Assembly (NCBI GenBank): GCA_900769615.1
Contig: CAAGHH010000025.1
Span: 62,001 to 126,000, forward strand
DNA: 64,000 bases
Source of the DNA: Selenomonadales bacterium
GTDB lineage: Bacteria; Bacillota; Negativicutes; Selenomonadales; Selenomonadaceae
Direction of reading: 5' to 3'
The notes beneath the pieces are model-generated. The model saw nothing but the letters and a program-made list of their open reading frames with translations, was not told the origin of the DNA and did no database searches. Shown here one piece after another: positions 34,309 to 43,534 of this stretch. The position numbers and the translations under genes are program-made. How positions within the stretch are numbered: position 1 is the stretch's first letter; every line of letters starts with the position of its first letter.

Positions 34309-34938
34309 ATGCAGTATTTAGTAGTTTTATTGATTTTTGCCGTGTTCCTGCAAACTCGGATGATGGATTTACGCCGTTCGGTATATTGTTTAGCCATGCA
34401 GTCAGGCATAATAGCTTGTGCTTGTGTAGTATCTGGGGCATCGGAGCAGGGCCTTGCCCATGTAATATTGCCAGGAGTTTTAACTTTAGGTGTCAAGGTG
34501 ATGTTTATTCCTTGGGCGATGCTAAGATTAATTGACAAGCTGACGGACGAAAATGAATTGCGCTTTGATACTAACGTTAATTACTCCACCATTGCAGCGG
34601 CCGTATTTTTAGTGCTGGGGTACTTGTTGGTAGACAGACTGATGCCAGGGGCTTTTGGCCGTGATGTTATAGCGGCGTCCATTCTGATGATAATGACAGG
34701 ATTATCACTGATGGTTATGCGGAAACGTGCTATTATGCAGATGTGCGGTCTGATAACATTGGAAAATGGTATTTATCTTTTGGGACTGCTTATAACTGAA
34801 GGGCTGCCATTAGTTGTTGAGCTAGGCGTTTTTTTGGATGTTTTAATAGCAGTAGTGGTGTTAGTAATTCTTACTAGCCGCATGAGTCTATCATTTATGA
34901 CGACCGATACTACGGTTATGCACAAATTGAAAGGATAA
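34309..34938 (+). CDS. hyfE: Hydrogenase-4 component E-like (NuoK-like) membrane subunit
   Basis: A 209-residue protein with about seven hydrophobic helices; the GLITLENGIYLLGLLITEGLP and FLDVLIAVVVLVILTSRM segments match HyfE, whose second half is NuoK-related. The Glu in LENG is the conserved NuoK membrane Glu. The ATG at 34309 is preceded by a strong AAGGAGG (34294-34300); an earlier in-frame Met at 34285 overlaps hyfC and is less likely. Part of the membrane arm. Confidence 0.87.
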   Translation: MQYLVVLLIFAVFLQTRMMDLRRSVYCLAMQSGIIACACVVSGASEQGLAHVILPGVLTLGVKVMFIPWAMLRLIDKLTDENELRFDTNVNYSTIAAAVFLVLGYLLVDRLMPGAFGRDVIAASILMIMTGLSLMVMRKRAIMQMCGLITLENGIYLLGLLITEGLPLVVELGVFLDVLIAVVVLVILTSRMSLSFMTTDTTVMHKLKG

Positions 34939-34948
34939 AGAAAAAGCA

Positions 34949-36457
34949 ATGGAAAATATTTTTTCCCTGAATGAGCTGCTTTATTTCATATTGGCATTGC
35001 CAATTTTGTTTAGTGTGCTGGCAGCAGCGAATATAATGAGCTTGCCTATTCTGCATTGGGGCGATCGTTTGACGGCAACGCTTACCGCGATAGCGGCAGG
35101 GCTTATGATAATGCAATTTGATCCGGAGTCACCAGTTCACGAAGGTTATTTTTATATTGATGCCTTAAGTCTATGGATGCTGTGCATAATTTGTCTGCTC
35201 TATTTGGCTTTTGCTTGGACTAGTAAAGCTTATCTGGATAGGGATACCAATATCCGCTATGGTTATTTGCGCCGGTTTTCGCATTTAGAGGGGCGTTTTT
35301 ATGCGCTGTCGCATATATTTGTTTGGACGATGATGCTGGTGGTTTTAGTCGATAGCTTGGGACTCATGTGGGTTACCGTGGAAGCTACGACTTTGGTATC
35401 AGCACTTTTGGTAGCGTTTAAATTTACTAGAACTTCGCTAGAGGCAGCGTGGAAATACGTCATGGTTTGTACGGTCGGTATCTGCTTGGCGCTGCTTGGC
35501 ACTATATTGGTTTATTATGCGCAGCTTACGGCTTTAGGTGCTTCGCAGCCGCTTGATTGGGCCTTTTTAGCGGCCCATGGCAGCGATTTAAGCCCTGGTT
35601 TAGCGAAGATGGCATTTTGTTTTTTGTTTGTCGGTTATGGCACCAAGGTCGGCTTGGCACCAATGCATGCCTGGCTGCCAGATGCACATTCAGAGGCACC
35701 GGCACTTACTAGCGGCCTTTTGTCAGGAGCACTTTGTATCTGTGCGCTATATGTTTTGTTAAGAGCTATCGTAGTACTGATGCCAGCTGTTGGTGTTGAT
35801 TTCATTAGCAGTTTGTGCATTTTCTTTGGCTTGCTGACCATAGCTTTAGCGGTGCCATTTGTCGTAGTGCAACGCGATGTAAAAAGAATGCTGGCGTATT
35901 CGTCTATGGAAAATTTTGGTTTGCTGGCGGCTGGCTTTGGCTTATTTGTACCATTAGCGGCCGAGGCTTCACTTTTGCATATGATGAATCATGCCTTAGT
36001 TAAATATATGCTTTTTTACACGGCGGGCACGATTATGGAAACTTATGCCACTAAAAATATGATGCGTATTCATGGTATGATGGAACAAACACCTAGAACC
36101 GCAATGTTTTGGCTGCTTGGTATTGCAGGTATTTTGGGTATGCCGCCGATGGGGGTATTCTTCAGTAAATTTTATATTATTGCAGGGTTCTTTAAAACCG
36201 AGCATCCTTATCTTGGAATATTATCCCTATTGTTGTTAGCAGGAATGTTAATTGGTATTTTGTATCATGCTATGCGGATGCTAGGCGGAAGACCAACGCG
36301 CAAGTCAGCTGGTGAGCTTATGGGCGGTTTGGATTCATTAGTTTTACTGTTGCTTCTGCTAGGCAGTGGACTTATTAGTGCATTTATCCATGAAATACCG
36401 TATCTGGGAGCTATTATTCAAAAAGCGGCGACAATAGTTACCGGAGGTGTGATGTGA
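34949..36457 (+). CDS. hyfF: Hydrogenase-4 component F-like antiporter subunit
   Basis: A 502-residue NuoN/NuoL-family membrane protein. Conserved TM5 Glu in VTVEATTLVSALLVAF, the TM7 Lys in GYGTKVGLAPMHAWLPDAHSEAP, and QRDVKRMLAYSSMENFG plus MMNHALVKYMLFY are all present. This second antiporter-like subunit beside HyfB is a mark of Hyf-type (four-plus membrane subunit) group 4 hydrogenases. It overlaps hyfG by one base (TGATG). HyfD is missing from the operon. Confidence 0.9.
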   Translation: MENIFSLNELLYFILALPILFSVLAAANIMSLPILHWGDRLTATLTAIAAGLMIMQFDPESPVHEGYFYIDALSLWMLCIICLLYLAFAWTSKAYLDRDTNIRYGYLRRFSHLEGRFYALSHIFVWTMMLVVLVDSLGLMWVTVEATTLVSALLVAFKFTRTSLEAAWKYVMVCTVGICLALLGTILVYYAQLTALGASQPLDWAFLAAHGSDLSPGLAKMAFCFLFVGYGTKVGLAPMHAWLPDAHSEAPALTSGLLSGALCICALYVLLRAIVVLMPAVGVDFISSLCIFFGLLTIALAVPFVVVQRDVKRMLAYSSMENFGLLAAGFGLFVPLAAEASLLHMMNHALVKYMLFYTAGTIMETYATKNMMRIHGMMEQTPRTAMFWLLGIAGILGMPPMGVFFSKFYIIAGFFKTEHPYLGILSLLLLAGMLIGILYHAMRMLGGRPTRKSAGELMGGLDSLVLLLLLLGSGLISAFIHEIPYLGAIIQKAATIVTGGVM

Positions 36458-37974
36458 TGAAGAAACTGGAAATAAAGCTGGTGAAACCGGCGATGCTGGC
36501 TAAAACCGCCAATATTATATCGGCTGGTGGCAAAAATCCGCTGACGGCAATGTTTGGTCGCGATGAAACGCAAAATTCAGCCGTAAACGGTTATAGTATT
36601 TATTGTGTATTTGAATTGTTAACCAAGCAGGAAATTACAGTAATAAAAGCGGTTTTTCCTGCTGATGGACCGCTTAATTATCCGTCGCTTACGCCACTTA
36701 TACCAGCAGCAGTATGGTATGAACGGGAAATTCAGGATATGTTTGGCTTGATTCCTGATGGGCATCCCGATCCGCGGCCTTTAGTGCTGCATGAAAATTT
36801 TCCCGCAGATTTTCATCCATTGCGAAAAAATATTCCGGCAACGGCTGATGTTCATGGCAAACGGCAGTTAAACATGAGCACGGCCCGAGGGGAAGGCGTA
36901 TTCGAAGTGCCCGTAGGACCAATTCATGCTGGGATAATAGAACCTGGACATTTTCGTTTCAGCCAGGCTGGCGAATCCATGCTGCAGCTTGATGCCAAGC
37001 TTTTTTATACTCACCGTGGTTTAGAAAAAGCTATGGAAGGAAAAACGCCTTTGCAGGCCCTTTCGATAGTTGAACGCATTTGTGGCGCTTGCTCGATTGC
37101 TAATACTTGGAGCTTTTGCCAAGCGATAGAAAATATCGCTGAAGTAAAAGTACCTCGGCGGGCGGAGATTATAAGGACGTTGTTAGCGGAAATTGAGCGT
37201 ATTACCAATCATGTTGGCGATATTGGCAATATTCCGGCTGGTGTAGGCTTTAATCCAGCGATAAGCTTGGGCGCTAGAACTAAGGAACAAATGATGCGGC
37301 TGCAAGAAAAATTAGCCGGTAACCGGTTTTTGCGCGGGGTAATCATTCCAGGTGGTGTTAAAAAAGATTTTGATAACAAGCTGAATAGCGAAATCCGGAC
37401 AACCCTGGCAGTGGTGCGACAAGCAACGAATGATTTAGCAGCAATGTTTGCGGAGCAGGCAAACTTTCAAAACCGTATTCGCACTACTGGAAAGGTGCGG
37501 TTAAAAACAGCGGTGGATTTGGCTATGGTTGGCGTTGGCGCGAGAGCTAGTGGTTTTGCGCATGACAGCCGGAAAGATTTTTCATTTGGCGTATATCCGG
37601 AGCTTGATTTTGAATTGGTTACGGAAAAAGCTGGTGATGTAGCAGCTAGATTGGCAGTAAGGCTAAGGGAATTGCAGCAATCATTTAAACTGGTTGCTAA
37701 GCTTTTGGATATGCTGGAAAGAGAAAATAACAAAGAATTAAGTATTGCTATACCGAAGGTGTCAGGGGAAGGTTTTGGTATCAGCGAATCAGCTCGTGGC
37801 AGTAATCTTCATTATGCAGCCCTGATTGATGGCAAAATCGATAGAATTTTTGTTCGCAGTGCGTCATATCCTAATTGGCCAGCTTTGCCAATTGCAGTGC
37901 AAGGCGATATCATACCGGATTTTCCACTGATTAATAAAAGCTTTGAACTTTGTTATGCTTGTATTGACCGTTAA
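36457..37974 (+). CDS. hyfG: Group 4 [NiFe]-hydrogenase large subunit (NuoC-NuoD fusion)
   Basis: A 505-residue catalytic subunit with an N-terminal NuoC-like domain (WYEREIQDMFGLIPDGHPDPRP) and a NuoD/hydrogenase large domain. The nickel-binding cysteine pairs are retained: Cys209/Cys212 in ERICGACSIAN and Cys499/Cys502 in the C-terminal ELCYACIDR. Deviations: the His four residues after the second Cys in CxxCxxxH is Asn216, and DPC of the last motif is ELC. The protein ends right after the last motif, so there is no cleavable C-terminal peptide, as in EchE and CooH. It should reduce protons or oxidise H2 with electrons from the ferredoxin-like subunit. ATG 36457 is chosen with CCGGAGGTG upstream; GTG 36454 is possible. 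Confidence 0.88.
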   Translation: MKKLEIKLVKPAMLAKTANIISAGGKNPLTAMFGRDETQNSAVNGYSIYCVFELLTKQEITVIKAVFPADGPLNYPSLTPLIPAAVWYEREIQDMFGLIPDGHPDPRPLVLHENFPADFHPLRKNIPATADVHGKRQLNMSTARGEGVFEVPVGPIHAGIIEPGHFRFSQAGESMLQLDAKLFYTHRGLEKAMEGKTPLQALSIVERICGACSIANTWSFCQAIENIAEVKVPRRAEIIRTLLAEIERITNHVGDIGNIPAGVGFNPAISLGARTKEQMMRLQEKLAGNRFLRGVIIPGGVKKDFDNKLNSEIRTTLAVVRQATNDLAAMFAEQANFQNRIRTTGKVRLKTAVDLAMVGVGARASGFAHDSRKDFSFGVYPELDFELVTEKAGDVAARLAVRLRELQQSFKLVAKLLDMLERENNKELSIAIPKVSGEGFGISESARGSNLHYAALIDGKIDRIFVRSASYPNWPALPIAVQGDIIPDFPLINKSFELCYACIDR

Positions 37975-37985
37975 GGGGGGCTTGT

Positions 37986-38702
37986 ATGTTTAAGGTATTT
38001 GAACGGTTATTCCGTGATAAAATAGCCACGGAGCCTATTTCCTTTGAGGGGAGCGATCGCTTTCGCGGACCGATTGCTGGCAAGGGAGAACTGGCTGAAT
38101 TAAAGGATTGCGAAAAAATTTGTCCTGTCGGTGCTTTTGCGGTGCAAGATGACGATTATAAAATTGATTATCGTAAATGTTTGTTTTGTGGACAGTGCGT
38201 TGAAAAATGTACGGGATTAAGCCATGAAAATATTGATGCGATGCCAGTAATATTAAATAATGCGACGGAGGTTACCGCAGCTGTAATAAGGCAGAAGCTG
38301 GGACGCAGTCTGCATGTACGGCACCTTGATGCGGGTTCTTGCAATGCTTGCGATTTTGAAATGGGAGCGATGTCTAATCCTTATTATGATTTGCATCGTT
38401 TTGGCGTGCATTTTGATGCTTCGCCAAGACACGCTGATTTGCTTATGGTAACCGGTGTGGTGACGCGTAATTTGGAAGCAGCTTTAAGAATGTCTTATGA
38501 AGCTATGCCTGAGCCAAAACTTGTGATGGCTTGTGGGGCTTGCGCAGCCGGTGGTGAAACTTATGGTGCGAGCTATGCTGTTGTAGGTGCTGCTGATGCG
38601 GTGGTGCCAGTAGATATATATGTACCAGGCTGTCCCCCAAGACCAAGTGCTATGATAGCAGGACTTTTAGCTGCTGCTGATATGTTAGCTAAGCGTTTGT
38701 GA
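37986..38702 (+). CDS. hyfI: Fused ferredoxin / small subunit of group 4 hydrogenase (HyfH-HyfI fusion)
   Basis: A 238-residue iron-sulfur protein. Residues 1-80 are ferredoxin-like but keep only one full cluster set: Cys65, Cys68, Cys71 with Cys46 before Pro; the other set is reduced to Cys42 and Cys75. From about residue 100 follows a NuoB/HycG domain with GSCNACDFEM, VMACGACAAGGETYG and DIYVPGCPPRP, the ligands of the proximal [4Fe-4S] cluster next to the active site. In E. coli these are separate genes (hyfH, hyfI). Ribosome site AAGGGGGG precedes ATG 37986. Last gene of the operon, followed by a strong terminator. Confidence 0.87.
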   Translation: MFKVFERLFRDKIATEPISFEGSDRFRGPIAGKGELAELKDCEKICPVGAFAVQDDDYKIDYRKCLFCGQCVEKCTGLSHENIDAMPVILNNATEVTAAVIRQKLGRSLHVRHLDAGSCNACDFEMGAMSNPYYDLHRFGVHFDASPRHADLLMVTGVVTRNLEAALRMSYEAMPEPKLVMACGACAAGGETYGASYAVVGAADAVVPVDIYVPGCPPRPSAMIAGLLAAADMLAKRL

Positions 38703-38765
38703 GTCAGACTTTTGAAGTTAAAAGTTAGTAGTAAAACCTGTTTGATTGCGCTATAATGTAGTAGT

Positions 38766-38801
38766 GCCCGATGTGCCATAACGGCATATCGGGCTTTTTT
38801 T
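38766..38801 (+). terminator. Rho-independent terminator of the hydrogenase operon
   Basis: A 12-bp GC-rich stem (38766-38777 with 38783-38794, one G-T pair), five-base loop and seven T residues. A TATAAT at 38752-38757 just ahead may be a promoter for walJ, in which case the hairpin would lie in the walJ leader. Confidence 0.9.
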
Positions 38802-38856
38802 AGATTTGCAGGCATTTTACAGAATAGTTGATTAAGATGGGAGATAGCAGATAACT

Positions 38857-39621
38857 ATGCAGGTATCGGTATTAGCAAGTGGCAGCAAGGGCAATGCTGT
38901 TTATGTGGAAATAGATGGGACCAGGCTCCTTATTGATGCCGGTATAAGTGCTACTAAAATAAAAAAAGGGTTGCAAGCGCAAGGCGTTGATATCGCAACG
39001 CTTGATGGTATATTGATTACGCATGAACATCGCGATCATATCGCAGGGCTGGTAACTTTGGAAAAATGGTATCATTTGCCAATTTTTACTAGACCAGGAA
39101 CTATTGCCAATATGAGTATAAGGTCAGCATTACCAGCCGATTGTTTTAATCCGATTGGTGAAAGCTTTAAGCTTAATGGCTTACAAGTAGAGAGTTTTAA
39201 TATACCGCATGATGCAGCTGAACCAGTAGGCTTTAGATTACAAGGCTCTAAATGCTGTACGTTAGCAACGGATTTGGGCTTTGTTACGGCTAATGTGCAG
39301 GCGGCTATTGAAGGTGCAGATGTATTAGTGTTAGAGTCTAATCATGATCCTGATGTTTTAAAAAAAGGCAGTTATCCCTGGGGATTAAAACGGCGGATAT
39401 TATCAAATCGGGGGCACTTAGCCAATACTGATGCGGCTTGGGCGCTGGTCAGAATGAAGAAAAGACCGCAAAAAGTATTTTTAGCACATCTTTCGGAAGA
39501 AAATAATTGTCCGGAATTGGCTGAAAAAACGGTACAGGAAATATTAACTAGTCAGGATGTTAATATTGATCTGACCGTAGCAAGGCAACATGAAGCAGTG
39601 AATTTGCATGGCATTAACTGA
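38857..39621 (+). CDS. walJ: MBL-fold hydrolase WalJ/YycJ/VicX
   Basis: A 254-residue metallo-beta-lactamase-fold protein: SVLASGSKGNAVYVE opening and ITHEHRDHIAG carrying the HxHxDH metal site near residue 52, with LVLESNHDPD and AHLSEENN as later metal ligands. These match YycJ/WalJ, a 5'-to-3' exonuclease-like protein linked to cell-wall control and mismatch repair in Firmicutes. The following htrA and rlmH genes are its classical neighbours; the walKR two-component genes that usually precede it are absent here. Confidence 0.9.
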   Translation: MQVSVLASGSKGNAVYVEIDGTRLLIDAGISATKIKKGLQAQGVDIATLDGILITHEHRDHIAGLVTLEKWYHLPIFTRPGTIANMSIRSALPADCFNPIGESFKLNGLQVESFNIPHDAAEPVGFRLQGSKCCTLATDLGFVTANVQAAIEGADVLVLESNHDPDVLKKGSYPWGLKRRILSNRGHLANTDAAWALVRMKKRPQKVFLAHLSEENNCPELAEKTVQEILTSQDVNIDLTVARQHEAVNLHGIN

Positions 39622-39650
39622 TTTAGAATTTTTACTTGGAGGGATTTTTG

Positions 39651-40772
39651 ATGAAATCGTTCTTAAAATCGTTACAGAATAAGAAAAAAGTACATATGAT
39701 TTTAGCAGCAGTTATGACGGCTTCGGTTATAACATTTGGGGGCTGCTCAGCTGGAACGGCTGCGGATAATAGCTCAGCAGCGAGTGTAGCGCAGCAAACT
39801 GCTGATAATGAAGCCAATTTGTCGGATGCGCGTAACACACCGGTAGTTCGGGCGGCTAAGCTGGTAGGTCCAACCGTAGTTGGTATAACTAACAAAGCGG
39901 TGGCTCATGACTGGTTTAATAATCCGGTTGAAACAGAAGGCGTTGGTTCAGGCGTTATTTTCCGCAAAGACGGCTATATTGTGACTAATAACCATGTAAT
40001 CAGTGGCGCTAAGGAGCTTATTGTATCACTTCCTGATGGCCGCAGCTTAAAAGGCAAGCTGATTGGTGCTGACGAGATGACTGATTTAGCGGTCGTAAAG
40101 GTAGATGCCAAGGATTTGCCGGCTGCTAGCTTTGGTGATTCTGATAAAATAGTTGTTGGTGAACCCGCTATTGCCATTGGTAATCCAATGGGCTTAGAAT
40201 TCAAAGGCAGTGTGACTAGTGGTGTCATAAGTGCCTTAAACCGTACTTTGGATATAAGTGATAAAAGGGTAAAACTTTTGCAAACGGATGCTGCTATAAA
40301 CCCAGGCAATTCGGGCGGAGCTTTAGTCAACGCCGATGGCGAAGTAATCGGTATTAATAGTGCCAAGGTAGCTGCTAATGGCGTTGAGGGCATGGGCTTC
40401 GCGATACCAATAAATACGGTACAAAATATCATTAATGAAATAATGGATAAAGGCTATGTAGCTAGACCATACCTCGGCGTTTCCGTATTCGATCCTGAGA
40501 CAGCTGGACGGTATGGCTATCAGCTGAATATTGATAAGGGCGTTTATATCTTCCAGCTGACTTTGAATGGACCTTGTGGCAAGGCAGGTTTGCAGCGCGG
40601 AGATATAATTCTAAAGATTGATGATGAGGAGACTAATAGTGTCAGTGACTTGCGGGGGAAAATTGCTGAGAAAAAAGTTGGCGATACGGTAAAAGTAACC
40701 TTTGACCGCAATGGCAAGGAACAGTCGGCCGATGTTGTTCTTGAAGAAATGCCACAGGATGATAGCAAATGA
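39651..40772 (+). CDS. HtrA/DegP-type serine protease, predicted lipoprotein
   Basis: A 373-residue secreted protease. The N-terminus has a basic stretch, a hydrophobic core and a lipobox-like FGGC with Cys32, so it may be lipid-anchored rather than membrane-anchored. The trypsin-like triad is His115 (NNHV), Asp145 (DLAVV) and Ser221 (GNSGGAL). A PDZ domain fills the C-terminus (YLGVSVFDPE to LRGKIAEKKVGD). It degrades misfolded envelope proteins. ATG 39651 is chosen over an in-frame ATG at 39636 because GGAGGGA sits at 39639-39645. It overlaps rlmH by 4 bases. Confidence 0.92.
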   Translation: MKSFLKSLQNKKKVHMILAAVMTASVITFGGCSAGTAADNSSAASVAQQTADNEANLSDARNTPVVRAAKLVGPTVVGITNKAVAHDWFNNPVETEGVGSGVIFRKDGYIVTNNHVISGAKELIVSLPDGRSLKGKLIGADEMTDLAVVKVDAKDLPAASFGDSDKIVVGEPAIAIGNPMGLEFKGSVTSGVISALNRTLDISDKRVKLLQTDAAINPGNSGGALVNADGEVIGINSAKVAANGVEGMGFAIPINTVQNIINEIMDKGYVARPYLGVSVFDPETAGRYGYQLNIDKGVYIFQLTLNGPCGKAGLQRGDIILKIDDEETNSVSDLRGKIAEKKVGDTVKVTFDRNGKEQSADVVLEEMPQDDSK

Positions 40773-41248
40773 AGATAACTATAGTCTGCGCTGGCAAGTT
40801 AAAAGAAAAATATTTAAACGCTGGTATAGATGAATTTATGAAAAGACTCCGTCCGTTTGCGCAGGTGGAAATTAGAGAAATTCATGAGGAAAAAATGCCT
40901 GATGAGCCGTCCCCTGCGGAGAAAGCGCAGGTTTTGCAAAAAGAAGGCGAGCGGCTGTTAAAGCAGGTACCAGCTGGCAGCTATCTTTTTGTGCTGGATG
41001 TCTATGGTAAAGAAATGTCGTCGGAAGCTTTAGCGGCTAAAATGGCTGCTTTGGGACTGAATGGACGCAGTAATATTACTTTTTTAATTGGTGGCGCTTT
41101 TGGCTTGTCGCAGGAAGTGCGGAAAACGGCAGCGGAATTGCTTAGCTTTTCTCAGCTTACATTTACGCATCAGATGGTACGGCTATTGTTGGTGGAGCAG
41201 ATTTATCGTACCTTCAAAATCAATCGCGGTGAAAAATATCATTGGTGA
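40769..41248 (+). CDS. rlmH: 23S rRNA (pseudouridine1915-N3)-methyltransferase RlmH
   Basis: A 159-residue SPOUT methyltransferase. MKITIVCAGKLKEKY opens it; FLIGGAFGLSQEVR is the SAM-binding trefoil-knot loop, and the C-terminal TFTHQMVRLLLVEQIYRTFKI with KYHW end is diagnostic. It methylates pseudouridine 1915 in helix 69 of the large ribosomal subunit. Start overlaps the htrA stop (ATGA). A terminator follows. Confidence 0.96.
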   Translation: MKITIVCAGKLKEKYLNAGIDEFMKRLRPFAQVEIREIHEEKMPDEPSPAEKAQVLQKEGERLLKQVPAGSYLFVLDVYGKEMSSEALAAKMAALGLNGRSNITFLIGGAFGLSQEVRKTAAELLSFSQLTFTHQMVRLLLVEQIYRTFKINRGEKYHW

Positions 41249-41270
41249 TTTAAGCAAATAATTTATAAAT

Positions 41271-41313
41271 GGTGTCTTGTTGGCAACTTACGCTTACAGG
41301 ACACCGTTTTTAT
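41271..41313 (+). terminator. Terminator after rlmH
   Basis: A 10-bp stem (41271-41280 with 41296-41305, one G-T pair), fifteen-base loop, then GTTTTTATT. Confidence 0.7.
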
Positions 41314-41386
41314 TAGCGCTGATGATATGGTATTATATAGGGTAATAAGCTTATAGGTATTTTTATAAACGGGAGCGAAGGCGTTA

Positions 41387-43363
41387 ATGAATACTACGCG
41401 AATTAAAATACAAAGGAATATTGTTAACCTGGCTGTGATTATGCTGGCGTTTTTGGCGATAATTGTTTTGCGTTATGCTTGGATTCAGCTGGTAGAAGGA
41501 AGTGAGCTTGCAAAACGCTTAGAACATCAGGTTGGCAGAGATTATGTTGTTCAGTCACCGCGCGGTGCGATACTGGATTGCAATGGTCGTGAGCTGGCAG
41601 TGAGTACGATGACTAAATCGTTGTTTGTTGATCCGTCAAATGTAAAAGATCCAGCAGCTTTAGCAGCAAATTTAGCACCACTTATTGATCTGCCAGAACA
41701 GACAATACTTGACGATATTGCTAAGGGTGGCGGTTTCGTTATGGTAAAACGGCAGTTAGAGCAATCAGAGTATGAAGCCGTAAGGCAGATGATAAGAGAG
41801 AAAGAGTATACTAACTGTCTAAACTTTGATGATGAAGCTAAAAGATATTATCCTAATGACATATTAGCTGCTAATGTATTAGGCTTTGTCGGAACTGATG
41901 ATAAGGGATTAGATGGTATTGAGCAGGCACTTGATCCGTTACTTAAAGGAGAAGTCAAGAAAAACCATATAGCTACTGACAAGGCTAGCCGGCCGATATT
42001 TGATTCAGTATTTGCTAGTTATCGACGCTATCGGGGCGATTACTGCAAGACAGTGGAACTTACAATTGATAGTTCAGTACAATTTATCGTTGAACAGGAA
42101 CTCGATCGGGCGATGGCAGAAAATAATCCCAAAGCAATAACCTGCATCGTTATGAATCCTAAAAATGGCGAGATTTTAGCGATGGCTTCGCGTCCATCAT
42201 ATAATCCGAATAAATTTGGTGATTATCCGGCAGCAACGTGGAAAAATCGGGCGGTTTCCTTTATTTATGAACCGGGCTCAACTTTTAAGTCGGTTGTAGC
42301 TGGCGCGGCTTTGCAGGAAAAAGTTGTTTCGCCTAATCAGGTTTTTGTTGATCCTGGGTATGTAATGGTATCAGGGCGTCGGATTCAAAACTGGAGTGGT
42401 ACTAGCTTTGGCACGGTTACTTTCACGGATGTAGTCAAACAGTCGTTAAATACTGGTTTTGCGCAAGTAGGCTTGCGGCTAGGCGCGGAAAGACTTACTA
42501 AATATGCGAAGCTGTTTGGCTTTGGTGAGGCTACTGGTATTGATTTGCCAGCCGAAGAAAGTGGTATTTTATTTAATCCTGAAGATATGCGTGATTCAGA
42601 TATGGCAACAATGGCGATAGGACAAAGTATCGCGGTGACACCGTTGCAGTTAGTTACAGCCATGTCAGCAATCGCTAATGATGGTATTTTATTAAAACCA
42701 TATATTGTAAAGACAATTCGCAATGCTGATGGTTCAATTTATGATGAGCGGCAAAAAACTGAAGTCCGACGGACAATTGATTCGGCTACGGATAAAACCT
42801 TAGTCGGTTTATTAGAGCAGGTAGTAGCCAGTGGTGGCGGTAAAAAAGCTTCGGTGCAGGGGTATCGCATTGCAGGCAAAACTGGTACGGCGCAAAAGAT
42901 TCGCGAAGATGGCAGTGGTTATATGGACGGTCGCTATATTGCTTCCTTTTGTGGGTTTGCGCCAGTTGAGGATCCGCAGCTGACAGTTTTAGTAATGATT
43001 GATGATCCAGGTACGGGAAATTTCTATGGCGGTCAAATTGCGGCACCGGTTGCCAGCAGGATATTTAATCAGTTATTCCGCTATTTTAAAATTGCACCAT
43101 CGAGTGATCCTTTTGCCGGTATGAAGCCAGCCAAGGAAGTGCAAGCAAAACCAGTAAGGCAGTATACGGGGGAGATTCCAGAGGGCAAGGTATTAGTGCC
43201 GGATTTCAGTGGCAAAAGTATTCGTGAGGCAGCAAGACTGGCTGCAGATACAGGGCTGAGCTTTGAAGGCGATGGTTCAGGTTCAGTAGAAAGCCAAAGC
43301 ATTGCGCCTAATACCTTAGTTGATAGGGGCAGCGCCATAACGGTTTATTTTAAACCAGATTAA
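41387..43363 (+). CDS. Class B penicillin-binding protein with one PASTA domain (FtsI/SpoVD-like transpeptidase)
   Basis: A 658-residue D,D-transpeptidase. One N-terminal membrane anchor (about residues 12-30), a PBP dimerisation domain (SPRGAILDCNGRELAVS) and a transpeptidase domain with Ser298 in STFK, SLN near residue 350 and KTGTAQK. A single PASTA domain (VLVPDFSGKSIREAA onward) forms the end. This architecture belongs to SpoVD/PbpB-type septal or spore peptidoglycan synthases. It is a lone gene with no ftsL, mraY or mur genes beside it, so it is probably not the main division PBP (inference). Confidence 0.9.
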   Translation: MNTTRIKIQRNIVNLAVIMLAFLAIIVLRYAWIQLVEGSELAKRLEHQVGRDYVVQSPRGAILDCNGRELAVSTMTKSLFVDPSNVKDPAALAANLAPLIDLPEQTILDDIAKGGGFVMVKRQLEQSEYEAVRQMIREKEYTNCLNFDDEAKRYYPNDILAANVLGFVGTDDKGLDGIEQALDPLLKGEVKKNHIATDKASRPIFDSVFASYRRYRGDYCKTVELTIDSSVQFIVEQELDRAMAENNPKAITCIVMNPKNGEILAMASRPSYNPNKFGDYPAATWKNRAVSFIYEPGSTFKSVVAGAALQEKVVSPNQVFVDPGYVMVSGRRIQNWSGTSFGTVTFTDVVKQSLNTGFAQVGLRLGAERLTKYAKLFGFGEATGIDLPAEESGILFNPEDMRDSDMATMAIGQSIAVTPLQLVTAMSAIANDGILLKPYIVKTIRNADGSIYDERQKTEVRRTIDSATDKTLVGLLEQVVASGGGKKASVQGYRIAGKTGTAQKIREDGSGYMDGRYIASFCGFAPVEDPQLTVLVMIDDPGTGNFYGGQIAAPVASRIFNQLFRYFKIAPSSDPFAGMKPAKEVQAKPVRQYTGEIPEGKVLVPDFSGKSIREAARLAADTGLSFEGDGSGSVESQSIAPNTLVDRGSAITVYFKPD

Positions 43364-43383
43364 ATTTTATAGAAATATTGCTG

Positions 43384-43418
43384 AAAATACTGATGCTATT
43401 TTAGTGTCAGTATTTTTT
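43384..43418 (+). terminator. Terminator after the penicillin-binding protein gene
   Basis: A 10-bp stem (43384-43393 with 43407-43416), thirteen-base loop and T-rich end. The rest of the interval to 43534 is AT-rich and shows no gene. Confidence 0.75.
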
Positions 43419-43534
43419 AGTGTAAATTACTTTTTTCACAAATAAGAAAAAACAGGAAAAAATAAATTCAAAGCGAATAAAATAATCTAGAGACCGATAA
43501 CAAGGGAATAAATAAGACAATAGTTAGGAGTAAA

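Noticed and set aside
38752..38757. TATAAT just before the hydrogenase terminator as a walJ promoter
   Set aside because: No -35 or extended -10 and it would place a strong terminator inside the leader; noted only in the terminator entry.
43420..43450. A Rex site before rseC-rnf
   Set aside because: Only one CACAA half is present in TTTTTTCACAA; no matching TTGTG arm at the right distance.
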